64,000 nucleotides of DNA from Dimorphilus gyrociliatus (Eukaryota; Annelida; Polychaeta; Dinophilidae): positions 2,289,891 to 2,353,890 of the forward strand of contig CAJFCJ010000002.1 in assembly GCA_904063045.1 (NCBI GenBank), written 5' to 3'. Within the stretch, counting starts at the first letter, position 1; each line of letters begins with the position of its first letter. Below are positions 26,113 to 39,032 of this stretch, piece after piece. The position numbers and the translations under genes were made by a program. The notes beneath the pieces were generated by a model. That model did no database searches, was not told the DNA's origin, and saw only the letters and a program-made list of their open reading frames with translations.

Positions 26113-26908
26113 TAATGAACACCAAGGCGCTATATTTTTTTCTTCTTCATCTACATAGACTGTACATAATTAGAATGGAATTTTTTAATCTCTATTTTTC
26201 TAAGCGATTTTTTTTTCTTTTTGTAGTTTTCATGAAAATACTTTTGTGTGCCATTTTTTTGATAGAAAGAGTTTTTTTTTCTTTAAGAAAAGAAAAGAAA
26301 AGGAAAGAAAGAAATCACTTTTTTTTTTGCGTAATAAGTAGCAATGTATTGTCTGTGTCGTGGTGTTTTCTCGTTGTAATACATAACAATTTTCACAACA
26401 AAATACATTTTACTCTCTTTTGTTTAAAAAGCCTTTGATTTAGGTAAAAAACAATTACTTCTTTTTCACAACTTGAACGATTACGTTTAAAACAAGTTTC
26501 GATGCCGTTTGGTCAACATTTATTTTTTACGTTTTCGATTAAGATTCCCTGTGGATGCTTAAAAAAAGCATAAAAAACGAAAAAATTTTGGGTCAAAGTC
26601 ATAAAAAAGTAACGTTTTATAATATGATCTGTTTCAAAGCGGCCGGGAAAAATTTGTTACAGTTGGCAAATGTTATTCTAATACGGAAGTACGGTGTCTC
26701 TACCCCTAACTTGTTATAGCCTGCGTTTTTTAGCGGCTATCGGGCAAAATTAATGGTGCTAGAGTTGCTTTCAATAATGTATCATACATGATATCTCTAT
26801 ACCATTTTAATCAAAAAATAAATTTTTCTTATCAATTGCAAAAAATTTATCTTTTTAAGAAATTTTATTATAATCAACACTTTATCGCTCTTCTAATTTT
26901 ACCAAGTT
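26113..26908. other. ARHGAP19 3' flank / CLIP4 5' flank
   Basis: AT-rich, homopolymer-rich DNA. An open frame at 26076-26438 overlaps the true last exon of ARHGAP19 in another frame and is Phe/Lys-rich noise. Confidence 0.6.
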
Positions 26909-29900
26909 ATGAATAACGTTATCAACGGTGATTCGCATTTTGAAGTTGTTGATTTCAGGTACGTATAACACCTGAGAAAACGGCTAATAGCTGTAAATCT
27001 AGCGATCTGTCAATTTTATTGCTCATTAGATCGGTTTAATGTCTAATTGAAATGTGGAACAAATTGTGTGTCTTTTTTTTAGTTTACCTCAGGAAAGAAA
27101 TGTGGCAAAAATTCACCCCGTTAGTGAGCCGAATGTCTGTTCAAATTGTCTTCAAGAGCAATCTCAACAATTCAATCCGGATTGTCACCTCTGTTTCCAA
27201 TTACTGTTAGAGCCGTCTACATCAATTTCGGAGATTTTTGCCATTCTTAGGCAATGGAACTCGGAGAGTCAATCTCGAATTCTATTACTGACAGAAGAAA
27301 TTCTAAAGAGGGGAGCACATATAAATGATAGAGACGGTTTAACTGATATGACACTCCTACACTATGCTTCTAGGTCAGGCGCGGAGGGTGTTGGAAATGT
27401 TGAAACCTCCTGCCAAACGGTACAGTTGGTCTTGGAGAGGGGCGCCGACGTTTATATCCGGTGTAGGTGGACTAATATGGCAGCTATACATTATGCGGCC
27501 TTTTTTGATGTTGCACCAGTGCTTCAGTTATTGCTAAAAGCTTCTGATAGCATCGGTAAATAAGGTTGCCCTTTTTATGCTAGGATCTTGTTAGATCTTT
27601 TTAAGTTAGTAACGGAGAAAAGGAAAGATTACGTTATATATTTTCCCTAGGGATCTTAAGTGTACATACTTTTTAACCGTTTACTCCTGTAAAAGGTTGT
27701 TAATCCTCTTTATTTATATTGTACTGATCAGGCACACACACTTCTAAGCACTTTTGTAACGTCTAGAGTCCTTAATATCTTATGTTCAAATTTTATAAGA
27801 AAAGCTTAGAGCAATTTAAAAATTAATTTCCTAAAATATCAAAGAGTATATTACATAATAGATGAAACTTGTTCAACTAGGCCGAAACTTAAAATAGAGT
27901 ACCTATTTAAGACTTTATTAATTTCAGATATTGATGCTCCTTGTTCTATATACGAAAACGGTGGACCACTACATATAGCAGCAATAAACTTATCAATTGA
28001 ATGCGCTCGTTTGTTAATTGCTATGGGAGCAGATTGTACCCTTAAAGACGATTTAGGTCGCATTCCCTTCAGTATGTACAATTTTACTGCCTTATTTATG
28101 ATACTTTTGCAGAAAAATAGATACTTATCCAACGGCTAGAATTTAAAATAGGTTAGTAATTGGAGAGTTTTAACGTTTCAGATTGCATTCCTGAAACGAC
28201 GTCGGAGGATCTTAAAGAAAAGGCGGAACGTTTACGACTCCTCCTTCGAGAAGCCATAGCCCAAATGAATGATAGAATCCCTTCTAAAGTTACACTACAA
28301 TCGCTAGGTTTAAAAATTGGCGACAAAGTCATTGTCGGTGGGGTAAAGGTGATTTTCTTCTTGTTAAATAGTTTTCAAAAACGGTTCTAGTCAAGTGGGT
28401 ATTCTTTCAAAACAGTCGGGAACCCTCAGATTCTGCGGAACTACGCAATTCGCTCAAGGAATTTGGGCCGGTATTGAACTCGATGAGCCAGTCGGAAAGA
28501 ACGACGGAAGTATCGGGGGGGTGACGTATTTTCACTGCTCCAAAGAATATGGTATTTTCGCGCCTATATCCAAGATTACGAAATACAACGACGAAGCAAG
28601 AACTAATTCCGCTTGTTCCAATCGTAAATCGAGCTGTAGCAGTAATGTGCAAAGTTCAAAATTAGATGTTTCGCATGTGACGGCTAAAGTAGATACAGGT
28701 TAGATAAAATTCTATTCAGTATCTTGTCTTAATTTATAGTTAATAGTATAAGGGAAAGAGGGAGAAAAAAAGGGAGGGCGGAAGATGGGAATGCGTTCGC
28801 GAAAGAAATTGATGGTACACATTACGGGATACGTGACATTTGCGAAAAAATTTCAACATTTTTCCCAACTTCCGTCCGTAATTTGGTCGCATAATAGAAA
28901 TTTTATTTTTAAAGGTTTAAGAGTGGCTAGGTCATACCCTCCTACGGATTGTTATAAAGTCGGTGAGAGAGTGATAGTAGCGGGAAAGAAAAGCGGCACT
29001 TTAAGGTTTTCCGGAACAACAGAATTTGCTTCCGGTTGGTGGTACGGAATTGAGTTAGATCATCCGCTCGGAAGAAATGATGGTAGCGTTAATGGGAAAG
29101 CTTATTTTGTTTGCAAGCCGAATTTTGGGGTTTTCGCACCTTCGTCAAAAGTAAAGAGGTTGTATTGTTCTTTTGCATCGATCCATCCAATCCAAGTTTA
29201 TTTAAATGTTTACAGAATTGAACAAATAACAACGCTCAAAGAACAAAACACCGATTTAGGATGTGAGTGAATTGATTACCTAGTCCATATACACAGGATA
29301 CAAATTTTATTATATATATAATTGACAACTAATACCTTAATTACACTGTTTACACTAAAAGATTCATTTCAAATCAGTTATTTATTTATTTTAAAATTTT
29401 ATCTATTTTTAGACCCTTGTAAATTAGGTCACTTATTTCTTTATAGCTGCTAATAACTCAAGTCAAAATATGAATAGAGGCAGTACTATCAAGGCCAGAC
29501 CGTCCTCTTTCAAGTAAGTACGGGAAAAATTCCCTTTTCCTTGATAAAAATAAATTAACACCCCTTCGCCCCCGGGCAAGAGTAGACATCTGATGATTAG
29601 CTTGCGTACGGTGCCGGAAAAGTAGGCCTACGCCCACTAGCTGTCCGCGTGCCCCAAATTGCCGGTCAAATTTAAATTTTTATTACTTCTTTATTCTTTT
29701 GAACAGATCGAGAAACCCTTTTGATACAAGTGCCGGCGAGATGAAAGTACAAGAAGGCATGACTGTTTTATGTAATAACGAATTAGGTATAAAAATAAAC
29801 TTGTAGTTATATTACAAGTAATTGATTATTTCAAAGATTGACTAACTTTCGAAAAATTCTACTCTATATTTTCTTCTCTTTTTGCATATTTAATCAACTT

Positions 29901-30130
29901 ATTTAGCAACTGTAAGATTTATTGGAGACGTTCATTTCGAAGATGGACTATGGTTAGGAGTTGAAATGAGAAAGCTATCTGGACGTAACGACGGAAGTAT
30001 TCAAGGTAGACGCTATTTCACATGCAAATCGGGCCACGGACTTTTAGTTAGGCCTAATAAAGTGACAGTCAGAGGAATTAATGCCGCCAATTTACCGCCT
30101 TTTAATGAACAATCAAATTCGAACAAATAG
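26909..30130 (+). CDS. CLIP4: CLIP4-like CAP-Gly/ankyrin microtubule linker protein
   Basis: CAP-Gly domains bind C-terminal EEY/F tails of tubulin and plus-end proteins. Ten exons join to 592 codons: 26909-26958, 27083-27555, 27928-28071, 28182-28348, 28416-28698, 28915-29158, 29216-29262, 29447-29513, 29707-29786 and 29907-30130. Order: short N-terminus, a conserved EIFAILRQW helix, three ankyrin repeats (NDRDGLTDMTLLHYA, RWTNMAAIHYAA, GGPLHIAA), then three CAP-Gly domains at about 268-335, 390-455 and 508-575. The first has the canonical GKNDGS core; the second and third have GRNDGS. The C-terminal VTVRGIN segment matches human CLIP4. Exon 5 must start at 28416: other AGs either shift the frame or insert residues before SGTLRF. 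The 57-bp intron at 29159-29215 is in frame and stop-free. Orthology to CLIP3/CLIP4 is very strong; three CAP-Gly domains favour CLIP4. Confidence 0.94.
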
Positions 30131-30527
30131 ACATTTAAATTTTTACACCTGTAGACAATTGGGAAATTAGCTACTGTAATATACAACATATCCGTTCAAT
30201 TCAGGTCCGTTTTTTTTGCCACCAATTCCACGTTTGCTTAAATAAGTAAAAAAATCCATGAAGATGTTTATTACTTTCTCTTTATTTTTTACACTTTTTG
30301 TTTGTTTTATATTCGTAATTAATTTATTATTTTTTTCTATATTTTCTCATATTTTTCTCTTGTTGCCGTTTTTTCTTTCTTTCTCTTCTTTTGCAGTGTT
30401 TGTGAACGAAAAAAATCAAACAAAATATTGAAACAAAAATATCGTTTAATGCACTTTTCTCTCATTTTTTATCGTTTTTTATAAATTCAATGAATTAAAT
30501 AATAAAGTGAAAAAGTTTATTTAAAAA
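30131..30527. other. CLIP4 3' flank
   Basis: T-rich DNA between two convergent stops. It contains likely polyadenylation words for both strands but no gene. Confidence 0.6.
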
Positions 30528-30806
30528 TTAGTTAATCTCTTGAACTTTAGTTCCACCTAGACAACAGCAGAATAATGTTGATGAATTACTATCAGTTTCC
30601 TTTTCAATTTTACCGCCAAAACCGAGTTTAATATTTGAAATTCTTCGAATTTCACCATTTTCCGCTTGTTTCTTTAAATGAGGAGGTACGGATTTAGGTC
30701 TTGAATTATCATCTTCTTGGTCGTTTAAATCTACCAAAGATATTGTTTTCTCTGTTAAAATAGATACTTTTGATTCGGAACGAGTAGTTTTAATATTTTC
30801 CGTCAT
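30528..30806 (-). CDS. Small hypothetical protein with C-terminal cysteine cluster
   Basis: I do not recognise this family. An uninterrupted 92-codon frame encodes a hydrophilic protein of mixed composition. A Pro/Lys-containing middle (RPKSVPPHLKK) is followed by FCCCLGG near the C-terminus. Such a cysteine triplet could be palmitoylated or bind metal; that is inference. The sequence lacks the Tyr/Ile-repeat or homopolymer look of the many noise frames here, and its codons are varied, which argues for a real gene. It may be a single-exon gene or the last exon of one starting further right. It converges on CLIP4. Confidence 0.4.
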   Translation of the reverse strand: MTENIKTTRSESKVSILTEKTISLVDLNDQEDDNSRPKSVPPHLKKQAENGEIRRISNIKLGFGGKIEKETDSNSSTLFCCCLGGTKVQEIN

Positions 30807-31937
30807 AACTTCGTTAGTTAGTATGAATTGTGAGAAAGCAATTAGTGTATTTACTTATCGATTATTTTGCTAATTGATACTTTTATTATGAATTTTATTT
30901 GCAAAATATTTCGTTCCCTAAGAGGTAATATTCTTTTTTTTTAGTCTTTCTTATTTTAAGTATGCAGTTTTTTAGACGTTTAAAATCTAATCCAATTAGT
31001 TATAAATATCAGGATAAAAGAATAATTATAAAGAAACGCCCATTGACTATTAGCTGTAAATGACGGCATTTTAAATAACAAATTAATACTATCGGCTTTA
31101 ATCATAGGAAATTTTAGAGAGAGAGCTTTTGTTGTATAGATTCTGACGGAGAATCCTTCAATTTCAATTGGACAAATGTGAAGAGCTAAATAAGAGAGTG
31201 GAGTAGAAAAAGTATCTATTTTTCTATTAAATATCACCAATTATCACTTGAAATCATGTAACAATTTGGAATTGGAATTTTGGTATGTAAGTTTATTCAA
31301 GCGATAATTTAGAATCTTAAATATTCTTTGATGTAAAATTCGTAGGGCGACAGCCCTTTCCCCTTCGGTAAGTGAAAAATTAGGCAAAATTTACCCTAAA
31401 AGATACCCAATTCAAATAAGCACCAGATGTCGTTCTAACGGTTTTTCCGCGCTAAAACAACCAACGTCTTAAAAGCCATTAAAAAAGCATTTAAATTACT
31501 CTAAGACGTTAGTTCCATGATTTCTGTTGTATGTTAGAATTAAATATAATAAAATGTATTAAGAATTATAAAGAAATAAAAAAAAACCTCTTTTTTATCA
31601 AACTGATTAACAATTGTTGATAAAACGGAGAATGGTTAACAAAAATTTTTATTTGGTTTTTATTGCCATTGAAAACCTTTAGGCCTGAAATATAACGCTC
31701 TTTTAATAGTAATAAAATAGGGGACAAGAGAAAACCATCGAAAGGATTTAGGAATTCGCTATAATTTGCGAAATGAGGGAAAGTTTCTTAATGACGTCCG
31801 TAAAAGAAGAGGACAACTAAATAATATTAATTAAACAACGTTTACCATTGTAGAATTGTATTTAAGAAGAGAATAAGGAGAAAGATAGAGAGAGAGGCTT
31901 AAAAAAGAAAAAAAATTATTATTTATTCTAAAACTTT

Positions 31938-31950
31938 GCGCCATCTACTG
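31938..31950 (-). promoter_or_regulatory. CTCF/YY1-like motif
   Basis: GCGCCATCTACTG; the reverse complement CAGTAGATGGCGC keeps the AGATGGCGC half of the CTCF core. Confidence 0.35.
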
Positions 31951-32116
31951 CAAAATTGTATCTCTATGATAACGCTAAATTATTCGCTTATAAGGGACGA
32001 AGAGATGTTTGCAACTCATTACGACTTTAGAGTAGGAGAAGCCGGAGAATGGTCTGCAATTATTTAAATACCAAAATTTAATTGAGAAAGCTAGGATAGA
32101 TACGAAGGTATATATT

Positions 32117-32143
<27 letters not shown>
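32117..32143. repeat. TA microsatellite
   Basis: An alternating TA run in intergenic DNA. Confidence 0.9.
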
Positions 32144-32147
<4 letters not shown>

Positions 32148-34146
32148 TATATATAAATAAATATATATACATTGGTACAGCAAGAAAGAATTATAGAAGA
32201 CAGAGACAGAGAGAGAGAGAGAAAGAGAGAAAACGCGGAGAAAGAAAAATCAGAAAGGATATAGATGAAATAGAAAGTAAGTCACATTCGTCTTATTTTC
32301 AGTAGAGCGTGTTTTTTTTTTAATTTTTTATTGTAGGCTCATCTTTATGTTTTTTATTGGCCAATGCGGGTAAAGAGTACTTTAGATAAATTCCTATAGT
32401 GTTTTGACCGTCACTGAGGTGAGATTTTATAAAAAATATTATATTTTTCGGCTATTACACTGATTTATTAATGCTATCCGTTGACGTTTAAATACCCATA
32501 CAGTATCTTAATAGATTTATGCATGTGTCGTACTTTGACGTAGATATATATATATCTATTCTTTTAAGTATTATGCATTTATATATATATAACATTTGCG
32601 ACAAATATAAACCTCTCATTGCGCAGCTAGAAAGCTCTTTCATGATATTATAATTTAAGAATATGTCTAGCTTTTTTATAAGGATCAAGTTTAAATATAT
32701 TCAATTATTGTTGATTATTTGTAAATGGAAATGACGTTTTAGGAATAGACTGAATTATAAGTTTCCATTAATGGGGAGGATAAGCTTCGATTGAAGTAGA
32801 TAAACTAAACATATAGGCGAATTAGGGGGCGTCCTTCTAAAATAGGTTTCATTTCAGGTTTCTAATCTACGTTATCTCAATTGTATTGATTTTAAAAGTA
32901 GATAGATAACTACTAATTTTGTTATTGTCAACCGGTCCGATCTAAAGGGAGGGAAAAACGGCCTAGGGGGGAAAGTTGTCAATTCTTGTGCTTTGAGAAG
33001 ATGGGGGGGAGAACTATTTCCTTTAATATTTTTACTTAAAAAAGATTAAGAAAAGAATTTGTAACACCTAATTATCTTCTTTATGTCCAAACAATGGAGG
33101 TTTCTTTTGCAACGGTTGGAAAGAGCTGTAATACAAAAGAGTCGGAAAGTTAAAGAAATGATTTAGAGAAAGAAAAAGATACAGATTAAGATGACATTAA
33201 TGAAACTATAAAGACCATATTCCTTTCAATTAATAGAAAATATAAATTAGTTCTATATAAACAGTATAAGAATATTATAAATTTTAAAACCAACATTTAT
33301 CACAAACTCCTCTAATCTTTTTACTAAAAGTTAGAAATTATTAAGGGAAAAATATTCTCCATCTTCCCATTTAAAATGGAGTGTGTTATTCTAATATAAT
33401 TATACTTTATATTAGTCATTTTATCAATTTATATAATTTTTAACAGTATAACTTTTTATCGAATATGCAATTTTCATTAGATTGTTTACTATCTATAGTT
33501 TAAATCTTATTTTATATACTCTTACTATAGGCTAAAAAGTTATTACTGTTACAAATAGGCCTAAGGGCTATGTTAAGTTTTACAACGTAAATAATATGTA
33601 ATTACGCCTCCGTTTATAAGTTATTCTGTCTTTCAATTTTTCCTTGTGTTACAGGGGACAGCTACATTGAGGATAGCGAATTGCGGTCGACAGCTACTTA
33701 CTCGTATATATCTTTTATTTACAGTTTTTAAATATTTTATTAGGATTTCATAGAAGAAAAAATACGTCTTTAAACAAGTATACGAATACGCATATAGCTT
33801 ATTTACATGTACAGATATGCATATATGCATATATAACGTATATTTTCTATATAAATGAATATATATAAAAGTTTGTATTATGAATATTAATGAGAATAAA
33901 CAAAAATGTATTTTATGATCATGAAGAAAATATTAGAGATCGTGTTGATGTTTTCCCTACTAGGTGCAACAACGCGAAAGATAGAATTTTTGTAAGCTAT
34001 TTGGATCCTTAAAAGGAAAGAAACGTTTTTCGTTGTAAGTCTGATTATTAGTTTTTATAAGTTACTATCGTTATTATGAAGGGGAAGATAGATAAAAAGA
34101 TTCTGTTTTTTGTTAAACTACTCTTTCTTTCTGAAAGAAATAAAGA

Positions 34147-37100
34147 ATGGCGAGTCAGCCTGTTATCATAAAATGTGACGATGTCGTCGTTAATGAAGAA
34201 GGATCTAACGATGTTGCAGCTGGTATTGGGAAGGCAGAATGTGGAAATTCTAGCAGTATTCTAATTGACTTCGATGCTCCTGAGACACCGATTAATGATG
34301 ACACGAATACTACTAATACCACCTTTCGTTATGATGTTCTGGCCGATATAGATTTTACTAGCAATAATAATAATATTAATAATAATAACAACAATAACAT
34401 CGGTAATATTTCCATGGCTAATTGTGAAGCGCTTCCAAATGTCGAGGAAGCTAATAAGCTCGCTCTGTCGAATCCAAATCGTTTGGAACGTGCCAGGAAA
34501 AGCGATTCGCACCTGCATGATGTAAGCAACCTTCTAATTCCGAGAGTATCTAGATCGCATTCAACTTGCTTTGATAGCAATGCTCTTCATGATGCTGTGG
34601 ATTTTTGTCTTGCCAGACAATTAATTAATAAAGCCCTTGATAATTATGAACCGCCCACAAATGATATTGGTGACAATTCAGAAGAGGATGTTGAAACACG
34701 TTACTTACCTTCCGTCGACATAATGAGGGGTAGTATGGAAATGATTACTTCCGCCACGGAAGATATTGAAAATAGAAGTTTTATTATGTCAGAGGAAGAG
34801 AGATTTTTAGACGAGAACGAACCTATTATTGCAGATGTGAAATTGGAACGCCTACAAGACACACGAGTGAAAAAGAAAAGCGCCATTAACTTTGAAAATT
34901 TAAATCTAAATAAAGAAGAGGACCTGCTTAAAATAGCTGACCAGATTGTACAAGAATCAATGATGAAAGGAAACACAATGTTCCAAGACGGAAATGATAG
35001 GGTAAGTTAAATTATTTAACGGCAGATGGCGCTTGCTTCTGCCTTTTACTTACTAAAAGCGTCTAAAAGTAGGCCTTTCGTAAATATGATGCGCATAAGC
35101 TAAACGAGGTCAATATGCTGTTAGTGACCGCCCATATCCCAGCTTCCGCTCACATTCTCACTCTGACAGATTCCGTCTTCCCTCGGAAAATGAACAACCG
35201 TCGATTATCAAATTTCAAAGGACCTTAAAATACAGCAGATTGTAGTTCTTAAGACTCATATTTTCCCCTCTTAAATCCAATCCTTCTGTTTTTTTTTTAC
35301 ATATAAAAATAGATATTTGCTTGTTTTTCTCTTTCAAACTCAATATCTAACTACATTTCAAGTAACTTTTTATGGTTAATATAAAAATAACAGAGTCTAA
35401 TGCCTATAGCTGTATTGATCGACGTCAATAGATGCTGGAGGTGGAGGGAAGGGGGGGGGCGTAGCAAGCTTACAGTCTTTGCTATCTATTGCAAATTTTT
35501 CCAAGGGCATTACAGGCTATCTATAACTTGAAAAATAGAGTATAATAATCGAATAGAAGGAAGAAAGCTTACATTCCTTAAATCAGTTAGATTATATAAT
35601 AAATGTGATGTCATGCAAGTAACACTGTAATTAACGTGTGTCAAGGTGAAACAAATTATACTTCATCCACCAAAAATTATTTTACAGCTCAATCCCTAAA
35701 ACATTTTTTTTTAGTTGTCGATGCTTTTAGTTAAATGTATTATTAATGTAGGTGGAACGCTATAATAGTTAATATGCATTAAATATCAATAAAATCATTA
35801 ATTTCATATATGGTGAAAAAAGCATAGCTAGTTTATACACACGCCTGAAATTGTATCGCAATTCTCTATGTGCATGTCTTATTACTCTCTCATCTATTTC
35901 GCTCTCTTCTAACCGTTCGTCGTCACTGTTGTTTTTGTATAAACATACATACTTTCTCCAAGAATCTTCTTCTGATTCGCATCCTTCTATCTTCTCATAA
36001 TTTCACACTTAGTGTTGAGAGAATATATTTCTATTCACACCTATCTCATTTTTCTCCGTTAATGCCATTTCGTTTGTTTTTTATTTTAAATTCAAAGTAC
36101 AGTGGATGGGCGTTTTATGTCTGTTTGTCTTTCACAGTAAATGACCTATTGCTTACTACTTTAGTGAATGAGTAAATTTTACAATTTATGATATTCGCAT
36201 AAAATTTTCAAAGCTAGCTACGCCCCTAGACGCCGTCAGTAACGCTGCTAACGTACGCCACTACCCTTGCATACCGTCCATCGATATTTCGTGGCGTCCC
36301 TTCGATTGCGATCAAAGAAAATTGTATTGGAAGAGACATAGTTTTGATTGAGGAACAAGAATTCTTTACTTTCATCATTAGAAGTGTTATATTCTAAAAT
36401 AAAGATATTGGTACTAGAGGATAATTAATAATGGATTGATGGATTAAACGCGGAATAAAAATTCGGCATTATTTATAGAAAGGTTTTTGAAAAAAGAAAT
36501 TATATGAATATTTAAGCAAATAATTGAAATATTGCTTATAACAACTTGAGTTTGTGAAAAATTGAAAATATTCTTTGAATTTCGAATAGTCTGAGGCAAT
36601 GGTTTATTCTTTTATCGCAAGTACATTCGACGTTGCTTTTCCCTTTGCTATTTGTTCGTAAATCGATAAGTAGTAGGCCTTCAGTCTGTTTGCAATATAG
36701 CGCAGTGGAATATAAAAAACGGACGGGATATGAGAGAGAATAAAGACAAATTTGTCACTGTTTCGTCTACGGAACACCCATTGAGTCAGGACGACTTCGA
36801 GGAGGAATATATTAATAAGGTCAGTAACTTGGGTAAAGCGTTATGCGAAGAAAACTTATAGGGCATCATTTATAAATGATCTTCATTAATTTTTTTGCGT
36901 TCTATCACTGTTTAAATGATTAGTAAAACACGAAAAATATTTCATATACTGAAAACAGTCAGCTAACTAGGACAGTACAGAAAACCAAACCTAATTTCCT
37001 AACTGTTCATTAATTACTAAACTTCCGGAACTATCTATTAACATAAAAGTATGAAGAATTCCTATAATGTTCTTTGTTGGCTGTTAAATTGATTGAAAAT

Positions 37101-38996
37101 CAACTAATAAGGCAGATAAGCTCATTAGAATACGGCGTTGATTTTGGGTGTCGTTTCTACCTGACATGTCAGTCACATCTACTAGTTCATCAACGGCATC
37201 TAGTACTTCTTGTCGTGTACATTCACTAAGTCTACTGATGTCATCCACCTCTATTCGTTTTTCCTTGTAATTTGTGAAAGGTGGCGAAAGTTTGTTGCAT
37301 CCCGAAACCGGATTACAATCCAACCTTGTAAAAGTATTCGAAGTGGAGCACAATAGACGCTTACGTCGTTTAGCAGGTTTACGTTTTTTCGTTTGATTGT
37401 CAGGGGTCCACTCGTCATCCGAAACTTCTAGGCGAGCTTTCGTGTTAAATTCTTTTTTCTTTGATTTATTTAAATTAGTCTTTGATCTTTTACCGTCTTT
37501 GCGATTGCAGCAATCTAGACACTTACAGAGACTTGTACAAGCTATACTGGCTTCGTAGCATTCACAATATTTCTTACTACATCCTGATCTTTTACAGTTG
37601 CAACCTTTATAGTGCGTCTTTTGGTCTACTTTTGAGCGAAAAGCGTTTGGATTACGTTCCACACACGCTCTAGTTGCTGAATCTCTTTGTAGAGGATATT
37701 CATCTGTATTCATACATCCATTGCAACTGCACCACGATCCACAGTACTCACTGCGAGCAAAACAATCACAGTAAAGCTTTAGGCATCGTGATTTTTTACA
37801 GTTACAAGGCTTTGTCGACGATCTTAGACGGTCGCCATCTTGATATCGTAAAATAGGAAAACAAAGCCCGAAAGTTGGTGGCGACAAGCCACCAAGAGCC
37901 GGGAAAGGATTGAGCGTTTCGTTGCAGTAGGGGGTGCATATACCTGGTGAACAATTGAAGGAATGAGTGTCCAGGGGGTGGAAAGGCGGTTCGTCTGTAA
38001 ATTCTATAGAAACGCAAAGGAAACACGTAATATACACGCAAGAGAAAAAACAACAACAACACAAATGACTCATTATAATAATAGAACACTATAATTAAAT
38101 ATTGTCTTAAAAGACATAAATTATAGTAAAAAATAGTGTTGATTTATGATAAATGCTTATTATTTACTTGGAACGAAATTCGAGTAAAAAGAACTTACCA
38201 GCGGGCATCATTGTTCTAGAATAAAACTAATTAGAAACGCTCTAAAAAAGAATATTTTGACGTAATGTAATTTATTTTTTACGTAAAACAAAAAGAATAC
38301 ACTTGTTTCTTTTCCGTCTATCATCAATATCAAAGTTGATAACGTTAAGGGATTTCTTTTTTCGGAGGAAAAAAAAAGAACGTTACGTATTTAAAAAAAA
38401 AAAAAAAAGAAGGAATTTAACGTTCTCTCCTTTCCTTCTTTATAATAAGAGAAAGGAATTGAAAATCGTTTGACGAGCGAATGAACCGTAAATAAGGCAA
38501 GCGTGTAAAATAGAAATTATTCTATTTTTGCAATTACAAAGCTGATTTTCGGTGTTGTTTAAACGATTTAAAGGCTTGGGTCCAAAACTAAAGTGTCAGC
38601 TTAATATTTCAATCTTTATTTATACTTTGATGTCGGCCTTCAATTTTAATATGTAAATTAGAGGTTTATTAGAGAGGGAGAGGATAGAGAATGAAAAGAT
38701 AAAGAAATAAAAGAAATAAAGGTGGAAAGGGAGAGTTTGAGTAATTCCTGAATAATTCTATACTGTTTATAGATGAGAAGACTGCGAATAATTAGATTAT
38801 TTTTCCAAGTTATAAAGAGATAAATAATTAAGGGCCAGGGAATAATAAGTATTATAATTGTAGATAATTTAGGTATATAATTTGCGAGATATTGTAAAAT
38901 GATCGAAAGTTAGGGGAGAGAGTTAAAAGAGGGTGTGTAACTAAGTAATATAAGTGCTAAGGGCGTTGCAGCTGACCAATGAATATTATATTCATA

Positions 38997-39032
<36 letters not shown>

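Larger units (their letters stand above)
30807..34146. other. 3.3-kb intergenic region
   Basis: AT-rich, with several TA runs (notably 32117-32143), an AG run at about 32206-32224, and a CTCF/YY1-like site at 31938-31950. Open frames here (such as 30980-31240 and 31975-32172) are low complexity or without recognisable content. No gene is supported. Confidence 0.55.

Noticed and set aside
28349-28415. Exon boundary at 28391 or 28396 in CLIP4
   Set aside because: The first is out of phase and the second inserts residues before SGTLRF; 28416 gives an exact CAP-Gly match.
38004-38089. Cysteine-rich N-terminus ([10 protein letters not shown]) on the CXC protein
   Set aside because: It is intronic. 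A GT donor after MMPA at 38199 and an AG before 38003 give the better model.
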